DNA of 64,000 nucleotides from an uncultured Lachnospiraceae bacterium (GCA_902493385.1 CABUPO010000010.1:13287-77286); one strand, 5' to 3'; numbered from the stretch's first letter, positions 9,938-19,911 are shown. Translations and numbers: made by a program. Notes: generated from the sequence alone by a model not told the origin.

Positions 9938-12900
9938 TTATATACGTTCAACACCTATAGAACATTTTTCTCCGTTAATGTTCCATTCTTTCACAATACC
10001 CCTGGCTGATGTTATATCTATTTTCTCAGCCAGCACTTCTTTCTTTATAAAATCGGCATTTCTCTGAAGTATGTCTCCTATGATGTCATTGCCGCTTTCA
10101 TATACATTTATGTGGTCCATAACCTCAAACCCTGCGTCCTTGCGCATGTTTTGTATTTTGCTTATGATTTCACGCACAAAGCCTTCTTCAACAAGCTTTG
10201 GCGTAAGGTTAGTATCGAGTACAACAGTCATTCCGTTATATGAATCTGATACATAACCGTCGCTCTGTATGCTTTCGATAAGAAGATCCTCTTTGTCAAT
10301 CACTTCGCAGGTTCCGTCAATATTAACCTTAAGAGATCCAGTCTCATTAATCTCTTTCATTGCAGAAGGCCCATCCAGCTCAGAAAGTACAGTCTTTAAT
10401 GTATTAATCTTTTTGCCAAATCTCTTTCCAAGTGTACGAAGCTGCGGCTTAAATGAGTAATCAGTATATGCGCTTACATCATCTGTAAAACATACTTCCT
10501 TTACATTAAGCTCATCTGCAATAATATTTATATAAAAATCTGACAGACTCTCAGCAGCCTTTACATACATTTTTCCAAGCGGCTGCCGATTCTTTGAACC
10601 CGCCGCATTACGGCATGCACGTCCAAGCACAACCGCATTAAGAACCTCTTGCATCTCTGCCTCAAGCTCTTTGCATATCATATCTTCACATACAGCAGGG
10701 AAATCGCACAGATGAACGCTCTCCGGCTGCGTATCGTCAATACTGCATACAAGGTTTCTGTATATGTCTTCCGTCATAAACGGTATCATAGGCGCTGCTG
10801 CCTTGCTTATCGTAACAAGCACATTATACAGAGTAAGATATGCGTTAATCTTATCCTGCTCCATACCCTTTGCCCAAAATCTTTCACGGCAGCGTCTTAC
10901 ATACCAGTTGCTTAGTTCATCAACAAAATCCTGCAGCGCTCTGGCTGTCTCAGGTATCCTGTAATTAGCAAGGTTCTCATCAACAGTCTTAACCGTAGTA
11001 TTAAGTCTTGACAAAATCCACTTGTCCATGACAGCAAGGCTGTCATAATCAAGAGTATATTTTGTCGCGTCAAAATTATCAATATTAGCATAGAGCACAA
11101 AGAATGCATACGTATTCCATAATGTACCCATGAACTTTCTCTGCCCTTCGGTTACAGCTCTGTCATGGAACTTATTAGGAAGCCAAGGCGCGCTGTTCAC
11201 ATAGAAATACCACCTTATCGCGTCCGCTCCGTAAGTCTTAAGCGCGTCAAACGGATCTACCGCATTACCCTTGGATTTGGACATTTTCTGTCCGTCCTTA
11301 TCAAGAACAAGACCAAGAACAATTACATTCTTATACGGCGCTTTATCAAATATAAGGGTGGACAGCGCAAGAAGCGAATAAAACCATCCTCTTGTCTGGT
11401 CGACTGCCTCGCTGATAAAATCAGCCGGGAAGTTTTCCTCGAACATCTCTTTATTTTCAAATGGATAATGCCATTGTGCAAAAGGCATTGAACCAGAATC
11501 AAACCAGCAGTCAATAACTTCCGGAACACGCTTCATCTGCTTGCCGCATACCGGGCACTTGATTGTAACCGCATCAATAAACGGGCGATGAAGTTCAATG
11601 TCCTCAGGACAGTTATCAGACATCTCCTTAAGCTCTTCTATGCTTCCTACGGCATGCTTGTGTCCGCACTCACACTCCCATATGTTAAGAGGAGTTCCCC
11701 AGTAACGATTACGGCTTACCGCCCAGTCCTGAAGATTAATAAGCCAGTCTCCGAATCTTCCTTTACCAATGCTTTCCGGAATCCAGTTGACCGTATTATT
11801 ATTCTCAATCATCCTGTCACGGACTTCTGTCATCTTAATAAACCATGATTCCCTTGCATAATATATAAGCGGGGTATCACATCTCCAGCAGAAAGGATAA
11901 CTGTGTTCAAACTTAAGAACTTTAAATAAAAGCCCCTTTGCGCCGAGCATTCTCAAAATAGCCTCGTCGCCCTTTTTGCAAAATACTCCGGCAAGCTCAG
12001 TTACCTCCGGCTTAAATTCTCCCTTATCATCTACAAGCTGTACAAACGGAAGATCATATTTCCTTCCCACATTAGCGTCGTCCTCACCAAAGGCGGGCGC
12101 AATATGTACTATACCTGTACCGTCGGTAAGCGTAACATAATTATCACATACAACATAATACGCTTTCTTATCAGGCTTCGCATAGTCAAATAACGGCTCA
12201 TACTCCTTATATTCAAGCTCTTTACCTATATAGCTTTCTACAATCTCATAAGCTCCTTCAATTACTGAAAGAAGAGCCTTAGCAAGATAATAATACTCTG
12301 TCTTAACAGCGCAGTCTGCTTCCTCTTCGCTTACAACATCATTCTGCTCATTAAGTCCGACTTTTATTTTTACATATTCCTCATCAGGATTAACGCAAAG
12401 CGCAACGTTTGACGGAAGCGTCCAAGGCGTAGTCGTCCATGCAAGAATATATTCATCATCCGCACCCTTTGCCTTAAATTTGGCAATTACGGACTTTTCC
12501 TTAACATCCTTATACCCCTGTGCAACCTCATGGCTTGACAAAGGAGTTCCACACCTAGGGCAGTAAGGCACAATCTTATATCCTTTATAGAGAAGCTTCT
12601 TTTCCCAAATCTGCTTTAACGCCCACCATTCCGATTCAATAAATGAATTATGGTAAGTAACATACGGGTCGTCCATATCAGCCCAAAAACCTACGGTCTC
12701 TGAGAAATCTTCCCACATGCCTTTGTATTTCCATACGCTTTCTTTACATTCCTGAATAAACGGCTCAAGACCATATTCTTCAATCTGCTCTTTTCCGTCA
12801 AGACCCAGCTTCTTCTCGACTTCAAGCTCTACCGGCAGTCCATGCGTATCCCATCCGGCCTTTCTGATAACCTTATATCCCTTCATAGTACGGTATCTCG

Positions 12901-13114
12901 GTATCATATCTTTAATAACACGGGTAAGAACATGTCCTATATGCGGCTTACCATTAGCTGTCGGCGGTCCGTCATAAAATGTATAGGATTCACCATTTTC
13001 CCTGATTTTGATACTTTTTTCAAATATATCATTATCATTCCAGAATTTTAATACGTCTTTTTCTCTGTCAACAAACTTTAAATCTGTAGATACCTTCTTA
13101 TACATATAAGACAT
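9938..13114 (-). CDS. ileS: Isoleucyl-tRNA synthetase (eukaryote-like type 2)
   Basis: A 1058-residue class I synthetase that charges tRNA-Ile. The HIGH signature is PHIGH (57-61) and the KMSKS signature is KMSKSKGN near residue 605. The editing-domain segment WTTTPWTLPSN is present, and zinc-type cysteine pairs occur (CPRCGTPL, CECECGH, CPVCGKQ). The length and the GWDTHGLPVE motif fit the eukaryote-like IleS2 class, which in other bacteria tolerates mupirocin; that property is inferred from the class only. No T-box leader fits in the short 5' region. It is divergent from pncB. Confidence 0.97.
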   Translation of the reverse strand: MSYMYKKVSTDLKFVDREKDVLKFWNDNDIFEKSIKIRENGESYTFYDGPPTANGKPHIGHVLTRVIKDMIPRYRTMKGYKVIRKAGWDTHGLPVELEVEKKLGLDGKEQIEEYGLEPFIQECKESVWKYKGMWEDFSETVGFWADMDDPYVTYHNSFIESEWWALKQIWEKKLLYKGYKIVPYCPRCGTPLSSHEVAQGYKDVKEKSVIAKFKAKGADDEYILAWTTTPWTLPSNVALCVNPDEEYVKIKVGLNEQNDVVSEEEADCAVKTEYYYLAKALLSVIEGAYEIVESYIGKELEYKEYEPLFDYAKPDKKAYYVVCDNYVTLTDGTGIVHIAPAFGEDDANVGRKYDLPFVQLVDDKGEFKPEVTELAGVFCKKGDEAILRMLGAKGLLFKVLKFEHSYPFCWRCDTPLIYYARESWFIKMTEVRDRMIENNNTVNWIPESIGKGRFGDWLINLQDWAVSRNRYWGTPLNIWECECGHKHAVGSIEELKEMSDNCPEDIELHRPFIDAVTIKCPVCGKQMKRVPEVIDCWFDSGSMPFAQWHYPFENKEMFEENFPADFISEAVDQTRGWFYSLLALSTLIFDKAPYKNVIVLGLVLDKDGQKMSKSKGNAVDPFDALKTYGADAIRWYFYVNSAPWLPNKFHDRAVTEGQRKFMGTLWNTYAFFVLYANIDNFDATKYTLDYDSLAVMDKWILSRLNTTVKTVDENLANYRIPETARALQDFVDELSNWYVRRCRERFWAKGMEQDKINAYLTLYNVLVTISKAAAPMIPFMTEDIYRNLVCSIDDTQPESVHLCDFPAVCEDMICKELEAEMQEVLNAVVLGRACRNAAGSKNRQPLGKMYVKAAESLSDFYINIIADELNVKEVCFTDDVSAYTDYSFKPQLRTLGKRFGKKINTLKTVLSELDGPSAMKEINETGSLKVNIDGTCEVIDKEDLLIESIQSDGYVSDSYNGMTVVLDTNLTPKLVEEGFVREIISKIQNMRKDAGFEVMDHINVYESGNDIIGDILQRNADFIKKEVLAEKIDITSARGIVKEWNINGEKCSIGVERI

Positions 13115-13144
13115 CCTCCTACTTTAATAGAAAATAACATTGCA

Positions 13145-13173
13145 ATAATATTATATTATCGGGAAGTTGTCAA
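13145..13173 (-). promoter_or_regulatory. Predicted sigma-A promoter of ileS
   Basis: On the minus strand TTGACA (13168-13173) and TATTAT (13145-13150) are separated by 17 bp, about 30 bp upstream of the ileS start. It lies back to back with the pncB promoter. Confidence 0.65.
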
Positions 13174-13184
13174 TAACTCTTCTG

Positions 13185-13213
13185 TTGACATTCCCTGTAA
13201 AATTGGGTACATT
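13185..13213 (+). promoter_or_regulatory. Predicted sigma-A promoter of pncB
   Basis: A perfect TTGACA (13185-13190) and TACATT (13208-13213) are separated by 17 bp. The ribosome site AAAGGAGAC and the pncB ATG follow. Confidence 0.65.
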
Positions 13214-13249
13214 ATTCTATAAAACTGCCTTAAAGGAGACAAATATTCA

Positions 13250-14725
13250 ATGAGTAATGAGAATCTTACGCTCTTAACTGACTTTTATGAACTGACAATG
13301 ATGCAGGGGTATTTTAAAAATAAAACCAATCCCACTGTTGTTTTTGATATGTTTTACCGTATTAACCCGAATAACGGCGGATATGCAATCTGCTGCGGTC
13401 TGGAACAGCTTATAAACTATATCAAGGAGCTTCATTTCAGTTATGAAGACATCGAATATCTCAGACAACTGAATATATTCGACGAAGATTTTCTTAATTA
13501 TCTGGCAGGTTTTCATTTCTCGGGCGATATATACGCAATCCCTGAGGGCAGTATAGTATTTCCAATGGAGCCTCTTGTAAAAGTAATCGCTCCTATTATG
13601 GAGGCGCAGCTCGTAGAGACGGCAATACTATGCATAATGAACCACCAAAGCCTTATCGCAACAAAGGCTGCCAGAGTATGCTATGCCGCACAGGGCGACC
13701 CGGTAATGGAATTTGGCTTAAGACGCGCTCAGGGCCCTGACGCCGCAACACTCGGCGCGAGAGCTGCCGTTATAGCCGGATGCGTTGGCACAAGCAACGT
13801 TCTCTGCGCCAAAAAGTTCGGACTTCCGGCGCTCGGAACACATGCACACAGCTGGATAATGAGTTTCCCTGATGAGCTTACTGCTTTCCGTAAATATGCC
13901 GCTCTTTATCCTGACAATACGACATTGCTTGTAGATACTTACGACACTATCCGTTCAGGAGTTCCTAATGCAATTAAGGTATTTACCGAATTAAAAGAAG
14001 CCGGACGCATGCCAGCGATGTACGGAATACGTCTGGACAGCGGAGATTTATCATATCTTTCAAAAAAAGCAAGAAAAATGCTTGACGAAGCCGGATTTAC
14101 CGATGCTGTCATCTGTGCGTCAAGCGACCTTGACGAATACCTCATAGAGTCTCTTAAAGCACAGGGCGCCGCTATAGGTTCGTGGGGAGTGGGAACTAAC
14201 CTCATCACTTCAAAAGACCATCCTGCTTTCGGAGGAGTGTATAAGCTTGCCGCAATAAAAGACGGCGATACCTTTATTCCCCGCATCAAGCTTTCCGAAA
14301 ACCAGTGGAAAATTACGAATCCGTGCGATAAAACAATCTACAGAGTCTATGACAAAACAAGCGGCAAGATTCACGCAGACCTTATATGTCTTGCAGACGA
14401 AACCTTTGACGAGAATGAACCGTTACTTTTATTTGACCCTGTAAATACATGGAAAAAACTTACTTTAGAGCCTGAAACATATACAATGCGCGAAATGCTT
14501 GTTCCTATATTCAAAGGCGGCACATGCGTATATAACTCACCTGACGTTATGGATATACGTAAATACTGCGCCAAAGAACAGGACACACTATGGGATGAAA
14601 CAAAGCGATTTGTCAATCCTCACAACGTATATGTAGACCTTTCTGAAAAACTATGGAATATTAAAAATGAGCTTCTTACCTCGTATAGCTCATCCCATGC
14701 CCACAGGAGAGATATAGATGCTTAA
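13250..14725 (+). CDS. pncB: Nicotinate phosphoribosyltransferase
   Basis: A 491-residue enzyme of NAD salvage (Preiss-Handler pathway) that joins nicotinate and PRPP to give nicotinate mononucleotide. Family motifs include LLTDFYELTMMQGYF at the N-terminus, FGLRRAQGPDAA, GTHAHSWIMSF (the His that is phosphorylated in the family), DTYDTIRSGVPN and the phosphate-binding SWGVGTNL. The start has an AAGGAGAC ribosome site. Its last 8 bp overlap the PAP2 gene, so the two are translationally coupled. Confidence 0.96.
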   Translation: MSNENLTLLTDFYELTMMQGYFKNKTNPTVVFDMFYRINPNNGGYAICCGLEQLINYIKELHFSYEDIEYLRQLNIFDEDFLNYLAGFHFSGDIYAIPEGSIVFPMEPLVKVIAPIMEAQLVETAILCIMNHQSLIATKAARVCYAAQGDPVMEFGLRRAQGPDAATLGARAAVIAGCVGTSNVLCAKKFGLPALGTHAHSWIMSFPDELTAFRKYAALYPDNTTLLVDTYDTIRSGVPNAIKVFTELKEAGRMPAMYGIRLDSGDLSYLSKKARKMLDEAGFTDAVICASSDLDEYLIESLKAQGAAIGSWGVGTNLITSKDHPAFGGVYKLAAIKDGDTFIPRIKLSENQWKITNPCDKTIYRVYDKTSGKIHADLICLADETFDENEPLLLFDPVNTWKKLTLEPETYTMREMLVPIFKGGTCVYNSPDVMDIRKYCAKEQDTLWDETKRFVNPHNVYVDLSEKLWNIKNELLTSYSSSHAHRRDIDA

Positions 14726-15383
14726 AAAATTATGGCAAAAATACTGGCACATACTTTTTGTGCTTTATATACCAATATATTTGATTTGTTTCGTTTTATT
14801 AGAAAGCAGACCGGTTGATTTAGGAACCAATATTCATATTGCGCTTGATGATTATATTCCGTTTTGCAAATATTTTATAATTCCATATATGCTGTGGTTT
14901 ATATACATTGCGGCAACCGTCATATTCTTTTTCTTTTATAACAGAAGCGAATTTATTAAATATGCCGTATTTCTTATAACGGGCATGTCCATATGCCTTG
15001 TTATATATTACCTTTGGCCGTCTTATCAGACGCTCAGGCCAAAGCTTACCGGCACGGATATTTTTACAAATATCATCAGCTTTATATACAGCGCGGATTC
15101 CTCTTCAAATATATGTCCAAGCATTCATGTACTAAACTCGCTCGCCGCCCATATTGCAATATCAAAAAGCAGCTTTTTTAAAGACAAAAAAATACTGAAG
15201 GCAGGCTCATTTATTCTTATGGTACTCATTTGCCTTTCAACAGTATTTTTAAAACAGCACTCCGCTTTGGACGGAATATATGCAATTGTTCTTGCTATCA
15301 TATTATATATACTTATATACAGCAGGATAAGTATATTTGAGTTTGTTAATTTATACGGCAAGCTTACCAAAAAGACGCTTTAA
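14718..15383 (+). CDS. PAP2-family membrane phosphatase
   Basis: A 221-residue integral membrane protein with about six hydrophobic segments. The PAP2 motifs CPSIHVLNS and KQHSALD sit on the last helices, giving the two catalytic histidines and the aspartate. Family members dephosphorylate phosphatidic acid or undecaprenyl pyrophosphate; the substrate here is unknown. It overlaps pncB by 8 bp upstream and the convergent glycosyltransferase gene by 4 bp downstream. Confidence 0.85.
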   Translation: MLKKLWQKYWHILFVLYIPIYLICFVLLESRPVDLGTNIHIALDDYIPFCKYFIIPYMLWFIYIAATVIFFFFYNRSEFIKYAVFLITGMSICLVIYYLWPSYQTLRPKLTGTDIFTNIISFIYSADSSSNICPSIHVLNSLAAHIAISKSSFFKDKKILKAGSFILMVLICLSTVFLKQHSALDGIYAIVLAIILYILIYSRISIFEFVNLYGKLTKKTL

Positions 15384-16396
15384 GAAAATCCGATAATACG
15401 TCTTGAAAGCATATATCCGTATACGATAATCTTACGCCCCGCCGCGCTCTTCATCTGCATAGGCCTTCCGAGCAGACAGTGGTTTACCATATCCGCCATC
15501 TCGGGACTGGTATTTCTCAAATAATCCCAAAGCTCATCACGCTTTTCAAGGCTTTCCTTTGTATCCTCTTTTACAAGAAATGCCGAGCTTATCGTCATCA
15601 TCATTGTAAGATACTTTGTCATATATTTTCTTAATTTCTCGTCCTTAATCAAAGTAAGGTCATGCGCGTCAATCATGATTTTGGTAACTATAATCTGCTG
15701 GTCAATACGCTTTATCATGATATCTTCATTAACGGACTGGTCGGCTCTTCCGATATAATATCTGTATAAGTCAACATCTATATAATACATCTTTTTAACA
15801 TACGGAAGCGGCTGGTATACAAATATATTGTCCACATAAAATGTATGACAGGGAAGCTCTAACCCACAGTCTCTTAACAGCTTTGTTCTGTATATGACAG
15901 AATGCATAAGAATATTCTGGCTCACTTTGAAGTGCTTTAGGTCTTCCCATGTAAACACCTGCTCCACCGGCATTGCGCTCCGGTAATTAATAACCTTCTC
16001 TTTTCCTGTATTCTGGTTCTCATACACATAATTAGCAATATACATATCTATACCTTCTCCACAAAGCATATCGCGCCTTATAATCTGCATAATATACTTA
16101 AGCGAAGCTTCATCAAACCAGTCGTCACTGTCAAGAACCTTATAATACATTCCACGCGCATGCTTAAGCCCGGTATTGACCGCACTTCCGTGCCCGCCAT
16201 TCTCTTTTGAAATACACCTTACTATATCAGGATATCTGTTCTCGTATTCTCTTCCAATCTTTTCTGTATCGTCTGTGGAACCATCATCCACAACTATTAT
16301 CTCTACTTCATTACCTGCTTTTAACACTGATTCTATAGCATTACTCATATACTCAGCCGAATTATAACACGGAATTGCAACGGTAAGTAATTTCAT
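15380..16396 (-). CDS. GT2-family glycosyltransferase
   Basis: A GT-A fold family 2 transferase of about 338 residues. It shows VAIPCYNSAEYMSNAI, the nucleotide-binding EIIVVDDGSTDDTE and the metal-binding KVLDSDDWFDE. I chose the ATG that begins MKLLTVAIP; the frame can be extended 11 codons to 16429, but those residues precede the usual start of the fold. It has no membrane helices. It lies 67 bp downstream of the histidine kinase and could be in the same transcript. The acceptor and sugar are unknown. Confidence 0.85.
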   Translation of the reverse strand: MKLLTVAIPCYNSAEYMSNAIESVLKAGNEVEIIVVDDGSTDDTEKIGREYENRYPDIVRCISKENGGHGSAVNTGLKHARGMYYKVLDSDDWFDEASLKYIMQIIRRDMLCGEGIDMYIANYVYENQNTGKEKVINYRSAMPVEQVFTWEDLKHFKVSQNILMHSVIYRTKLLRDCGLELPCHTFYVDNIFVYQPLPYVKKMYYIDVDLYRYYIGRADQSVNEDIMIKRIDQQIIVTKIMIDAHDLTLIKDEKLRKYMTKYLTMMMTISSAFLVKEDTKESLEKRDELWDYLRNTSPEMADMVNHCLLGRPMQMKSAAGRKIIVYGYMLSRRIIGFS

Positions 16397-16463
16397 AATA
16401 ATCAACTCGCTTTTTGATATTGTGTACATACTAACATATCATCTTTCATGAAGCAACCCGTTA

Positions 16464-17954
16464 TTACATATAAAATTCATCCTCCGGAGACTCCGCTCCA
16501 TCAAATTCAAACGTAAAACAGCTTCCTTCACCAAGCTTACTTTCTACCTCTATACTTCCCCCATGTTTTATCGCAATCTGTCTTGCAATCATAAGTCCAA
16601 GCCCCGAGCCCTTTTCATTCATGCGAAGCTTGGAACGATAAAATTTATCAAATATATTCGGAATCATATCCTCGGCAATTCCGACTCCATAGTCCCTTAT
16701 ACTGATACGCATCCTGTCAGCATTTTCTATGTTTATCTCAACTTTTCCGCCTTCGTCAGAAAATTTTATCGCATTGTCTACAATTATCATAAACATCTGC
16801 TTTAACCTGTCATAATCACCAAGCATGAAATGATATGGGTCGTCGGCGTTAAACTTTATTTCTATATTTTTTTCTTTGCATAAAACCCGTGCGCTTCTTA
16901 TAACGTTCTCGATTATCTGCACAACGCTTACAGGTTCTTTATCCACCTCAAAATCCGGATTCTGCATTTTGGACAGCGTAAGAAGGTCTCCGACAAGTCT
17001 TTCCATTGTGGAACACTCGGAAAGCATACGCTTAAGCGAATAAGATATCTTGTCCTTGTCCGTAACATATCCGTCTGCAAGTGATTCCGCATAACCCCGC
17101 ATTACTGTTATAGGCGTCCTCAGCTCATGTGATACATTTGCAAAAAAATCCATTCTTCCCCGTTCTATTCTGTCGCGTATACGTTCATTTTCAGCAAGCT
17201 TGTCAGACAAAATATCTATAGTGTCTTCCAGCTCTCCAAGCTCCCCTCGTGCATTTATTCCTGTCTTTATAGAGTACTCGCCATTAGCAAGACGGTTCGC
17301 CGTCTCTCTAATCTTTGTTATCGGATACGATATCTGTCTTGCAAAAAACAACGCTATCAGAAATGACACAACCCATGCAATAAACAAACTCATTATAATG
17401 ATACTTTTGCATCTGTTAATAACGTTAATACGGCTTTCTGCTATTCCGTTCAGAAGGACGACGCCTATTACACGGCCTCCGCCGTCATGCACTGGCGCCG
17501 CCGCATATATCAGGTCAGTCTCATATATTTCATCATAACTCTGATTTACCGCAGACTCATTATTCTCAAATACATATTTTACAGTTTTTTTCATTCCTTT
17601 TGACAGCTGCTTGTATTTTACCGAAACATTAGTATATCTTTTCTTAAGACGGTTATCTGACTTGTAATTTGGCAGAATCCATGCGTCAACCATCTGGCTC
17701 TCAAGCATTGAAGTAGCAGCATCCATGAAATTAACAAATTCTGACGGTTCTTCATTTATTGCATAATCTTCTACATTATAGGCTATCTCCTCCGACTCGG
17801 TAATAAGCTGCTCTTCATAATCTCTTATCACGCTTTCGGAATATATCTCCATAAATACTACGCCTACAAGCAAGAGCAGCACCGAAAATACTATACCGAA
17901 AATTAACAGCACTCTGAAATATATAGTATTATAAAATCTGATACTTTTTTTCAA
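16464..17954 (-). CDS. Membrane sensor histidine kinase with HAMP domain
   Basis: A 496-residue kinase. TM1 (about 12-36) and TM2 (about 184-204) flank an extracellular sensor region of roughly 145 residues. HAMP (about 205-257), HisKA with phospho-acceptor His276 in FANVSHELRTP, and HATPase_c with a DNAIKF N-box and GSGLGL G-box follow. The start overlaps the end of the response regulator by 4 bp, so the pair is translationally coupled. The signal is unknown. The neighbouring glycosyltransferase and the divergent Ig-like protein gene are candidate targets. Confidence 0.93.
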   Translation of the reverse strand: MKKSIRFYNTIYFRVLLIFGIVFSVLLLLVGVVFMEIYSESVIRDYEEQLITESEEIAYNVEDYAINEEPSEFVNFMDAATSMLESQMVDAWILPNYKSDNRLKKRYTNVSVKYKQLSKGMKKTVKYVFENNESAVNQSYDEIYETDLIYAAAPVHDGGGRVIGVVLLNGIAESRINVINRCKSIIIMSLFIAWVVSFLIALFFARQISYPITKIRETANRLANGEYSIKTGINARGELGELEDTIDILSDKLAENERIRDRIERGRMDFFANVSHELRTPITVMRGYAESLADGYVTDKDKISYSLKRMLSECSTMERLVGDLLTLSKMQNPDFEVDKEPVSVVQIIENVIRSARVLCKEKNIEIKFNADDPYHFMLGDYDRLKQMFMIIVDNAIKFSDEGGKVEINIENADRMRISIRDYGVGIAEDMIPNIFDKFYRSKLRMNEKGSGLGLMIARQIAIKHGGSIEVESKLGEGSCFTFEFDGAESPEDEFYM

Positions 17955-18652
17955 TTCTTTTCCTGCTCCTCTATTTCAAACTTATAACCTAAGCCCCATA
18001 TAGTCTTAATCCGCCATTCAGGATGCGGAACTTTATCCAGCTTTGCGCGAAGCCTTTTTATATGCGAATCCACTGTACGGCTGTCCCCGAAATAATCAAT
18101 CCCCCATAAGCTGTCAAGAAGATTGTCCCTTGTAAATACTTTGTTAGGATTACCTGCAAGAACCCACATAGTCTCTATCTCTTTTTTCGTAAGCGGTATA
18201 TTAGTTCCTGAAATATGAAGAGTATATTCTTCAATATTAATCGTCACGGTACTTATGCTGAGAACTCCCCTGGATTCTTCTGTATCCTGCCTGCTCATTC
18301 TCCTTAATATCGCACGTATTCTTGCCATTACCTCACTGGGACTGAAGGGCTTGACAATATAATCGTCTGCTCCTATATCAAGTCCCATAATACGTTCAAA
18401 ATCTTCTCCTCTTGCTGTAATTATTATCACTGGAACATCCGATTCTTCTCTTATCTCTCTACAGACCTGATATCCATCCTTCTTCGGCATCATTACATCC
18501 AAAAGCACAAGAACAGGATTATATCTGTTAAACATCTGTATCGCCTCTGCACCGTCTTTTGCAACAAGCGGTTCAAATCCCTCGTTTACTACATAAGTTG
18601 ATAAAATATCAGTAATATCCTGATTATCATCTGCAATTAATATATACTGCAT
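17951..18652 (-). CDS. OmpR/PhoB-family response regulator
   Basis: A 233-residue regulator: receiver domain (1-120) with acidic residues near 8-9, phospho-acceptor Asp52 (VLLDVMMPKKDG) and Lys in YIVKPFSP, then a winged-helix OmpR-type DNA-binding domain (about 135-230, with DSRTVDSHIKRLRAKL and WGLGYKF). It is the partner of the kinase encoded immediately downstream with a 4-bp overlap. The divergent gap of 166 bp to the Ig-like protein gene is a likely place for its operator. Confidence 0.94.
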   Translation of the reverse strand: MQYILIADDNQDITDILSTYVVNEGFEPLVAKDGAEAIQMFNRYNPVLVLLDVMMPKKDGYQVCREIREESDVPVIIITARGEDFERIMGLDIGADDYIVKPFSPSEVMARIRAILRRMSRQDTEESRGVLSISTVTINIEEYTLHISGTNIPLTKKEIETMWVLAGNPNKVFTRDNLLDSLWGIDYFGDSRTVDSHIKRLRAKLDKVPHPEWRIKTIWGLGYKFEIEEQEKN

Positions 18653-18818
18653 ATCGGCCCTCCTTTAAAATAAGTACAGTTTATAATAAACATTATATAA
18701 CATATTTTTATAAAATAAAATGCCGTATATTTATGTCAATAAAATCGAAAAACTATGACATTATTCTGACAAACAATAACTTTATTTTATTATTAACATT
18801 CATTAAGGAGAATACTAT

Positions 18819-19565
18819 ATGAACCGCAGACGCATTATATCGTTTTTACTTATAATATCGCTGTGTATGGCCTTTTGCAATACAGCAGACGCGGCCGTAT
18901 CAAGAACTCCGCGTCTTAGCATGAAGACTCTTTATATTGCAAAGGACAACACATATAAGCTTCACATTTATAACACAAAGCCTGAGTATACAACCGAATT
19001 TTCCTCAAGCGACTCAGACATTGTTATGATTAAAAAGAACAAAATTAAAAACTGCAGACTTAAAGCTAATGCAATTGGAACAGCGACCATTACGGCTAAA
19101 GTCTTCGATGAGACAGGCAGTGAAATAACCACTCTGAAATGCAAGGTTGTCGTATCGCCACCTGCTTTAAGCATTAAGTTTACCAAACGAAAGGTTAAAC
19201 TTAATACAGGACGCTCCCGTATTATAAAGGCAGTTATAAAGCCTAATATATCTTACGAGCAGCCAAAATATACTTCTGACGACACAGGCATTGCAACAAT
19301 AAGCAGCACAGGCGTTGTAACTGCAATATCTGAAGGCCAGACTACTATCCGTGCAACTATTGCCAATGGAAGCACAGCTTCATGCATTATAACTGTAGTC
19401 GGCAAAAAGCCTCAGAACCAGCCTGAAAAGACGCCTGATGCTCCTTCCTTCAGTCCATCACCGACTGCCGGCGATAAGCCTTCAGAAGACGAAATTCCAA
19501 AACCGTCTCCTAAAGCTACTGTCAAACCATTTAAGACATATAGTACCAATGACGATACCGATTAA
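18819..19565 (+). CDS. Secreted protein with two Ig-like (BIG2) domains and a Pro-rich tail
   Basis: A 248-residue exported protein with a signal peptide (about 1-26, ending near ADAAV). Two bacterial Ig-like repeats follow (about 29-111 and 115-192; the second contains DDTGIATISSTGVVTAISEGQTTIRA). It ends in a Pro/Ser/Lys-rich tail. No catalytic domain or sortase signal is visible. Such small BIG2-only proteins are thought to be surface associated; the exact role is unknown. It is divergent from the two-component system and is followed by a cluster of hairpins. Confidence 0.8.
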   Translation: MNRRRIISFLLIISLCMAFCNTADAAVSRTPRLSMKTLYIAKDNTYKLHIYNTKPEYTTEFSSSDSDIVMIKKNKIKNCRLKANAIGTATITAKVFDETGSEITTLKCKVVVSPPALSIKFTKRKVKLNTGRSRIIKAVIKPNISYEQPKYTSDDTGIATISSTGVVTAISEGQTTIRATIANGSTASCIITVVGKKPQNQPEKTPDAPSFSPSPTAGDKPSEDEIPKPSPKATVKPFKTYSTNDDTD

Positions 19566-19600
19566 TGTGGAGGAGTTATGAAAAAACGTCATAACTAAAA

Positions 19601-19643
19601 ATAGGATTTCTGATACGCATAAGCGTATTGGGAATCCTATTTT
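19601..19643 (+). terminator. Strong terminator after the Ig-like protein gene
   Basis: ATAGGATTTCTGATACGC pairs with GCGTATTGGGAATCCTAT across an ATAA loop with few mismatches, preceded by A-rich and followed by T-rich sequence. Confidence 0.75.
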
Positions 19644-19693
19644 AGGTTTGGAAAGGTACCTTAATTCGCAAAACCGTCCGCATAGCGGACGTC

Positions 19694-19712
19694 GCTGCTT
19701 CGCAGCTTTTTA
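19694..19712 (+). terminator. Hairpin with T-run, terminator-like
   Basis: A 5-bp GC-rich stem GCTGC-TTC-GCAGC is followed by TTTTTATTTT. It abuts the separate GTCCGC-ATA-GCGGAC hairpin at 19676-19690. Confidence 0.5.
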
Positions 19713-19747
19713 TTTTGCTCATTATAGGGCAGTCACTGCTTCCATCC

Positions 19748-19800
19748 AAAAAAATAATCACTGACTTTTATAAGCAAGCTTATAAGCCAGGGATTTTTTT
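19748..19800. terminator. Imperfect hairpin flanked by A-run and T-run (bidirectional terminator-like)
   Basis: TATAAGC-AA-GCTTATA forms the tip, with further pairing of AATC..CTG outward to CAG.GATT. Seven A precede and eight T follow, so it could act on both strands. Confidence 0.5.
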
Positions 19801-19911
19801 TGAATGTGAATAGTAACTTTTTAGCGAAACTTGCGACGGTTTTTGCTTGAATTACAGGCATATGATTATTACACTTATATCAGTTACATTAATAATACGA
19901 GGTGATTTTAA

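Larger units (their letters stand above)
19566..19911. repeat. 346-bp gene-free stretch packed with hairpins
   Basis: This gap holds at least four inverted repeats: GTTATGA/TCATAAC (19575-19595), a long stem at 19601-19640, GTCCGC/GCGGAC (19676-19690) directly followed by GCTGC/GCAGC plus a T-run (19694-19712), and an imperfect stem at 19748-19800. It also contains a six-codon ORF with a good ribosome site (19578-19598, MKKRHN). The density of stems exceeds what one terminator needs. It may be a REP/MITE-like element or the scar of a lost gene. Confidence 0.55.

Noticed and set aside
13115..13249. T-box or other leader upstream of ileS
   Set aside because: The divergent gap is only 135 bp and already holds two back-to-back sigma-A promoters. 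No antiterminator stem or T-box sequence fits in the roughly 25-30 nt leader.
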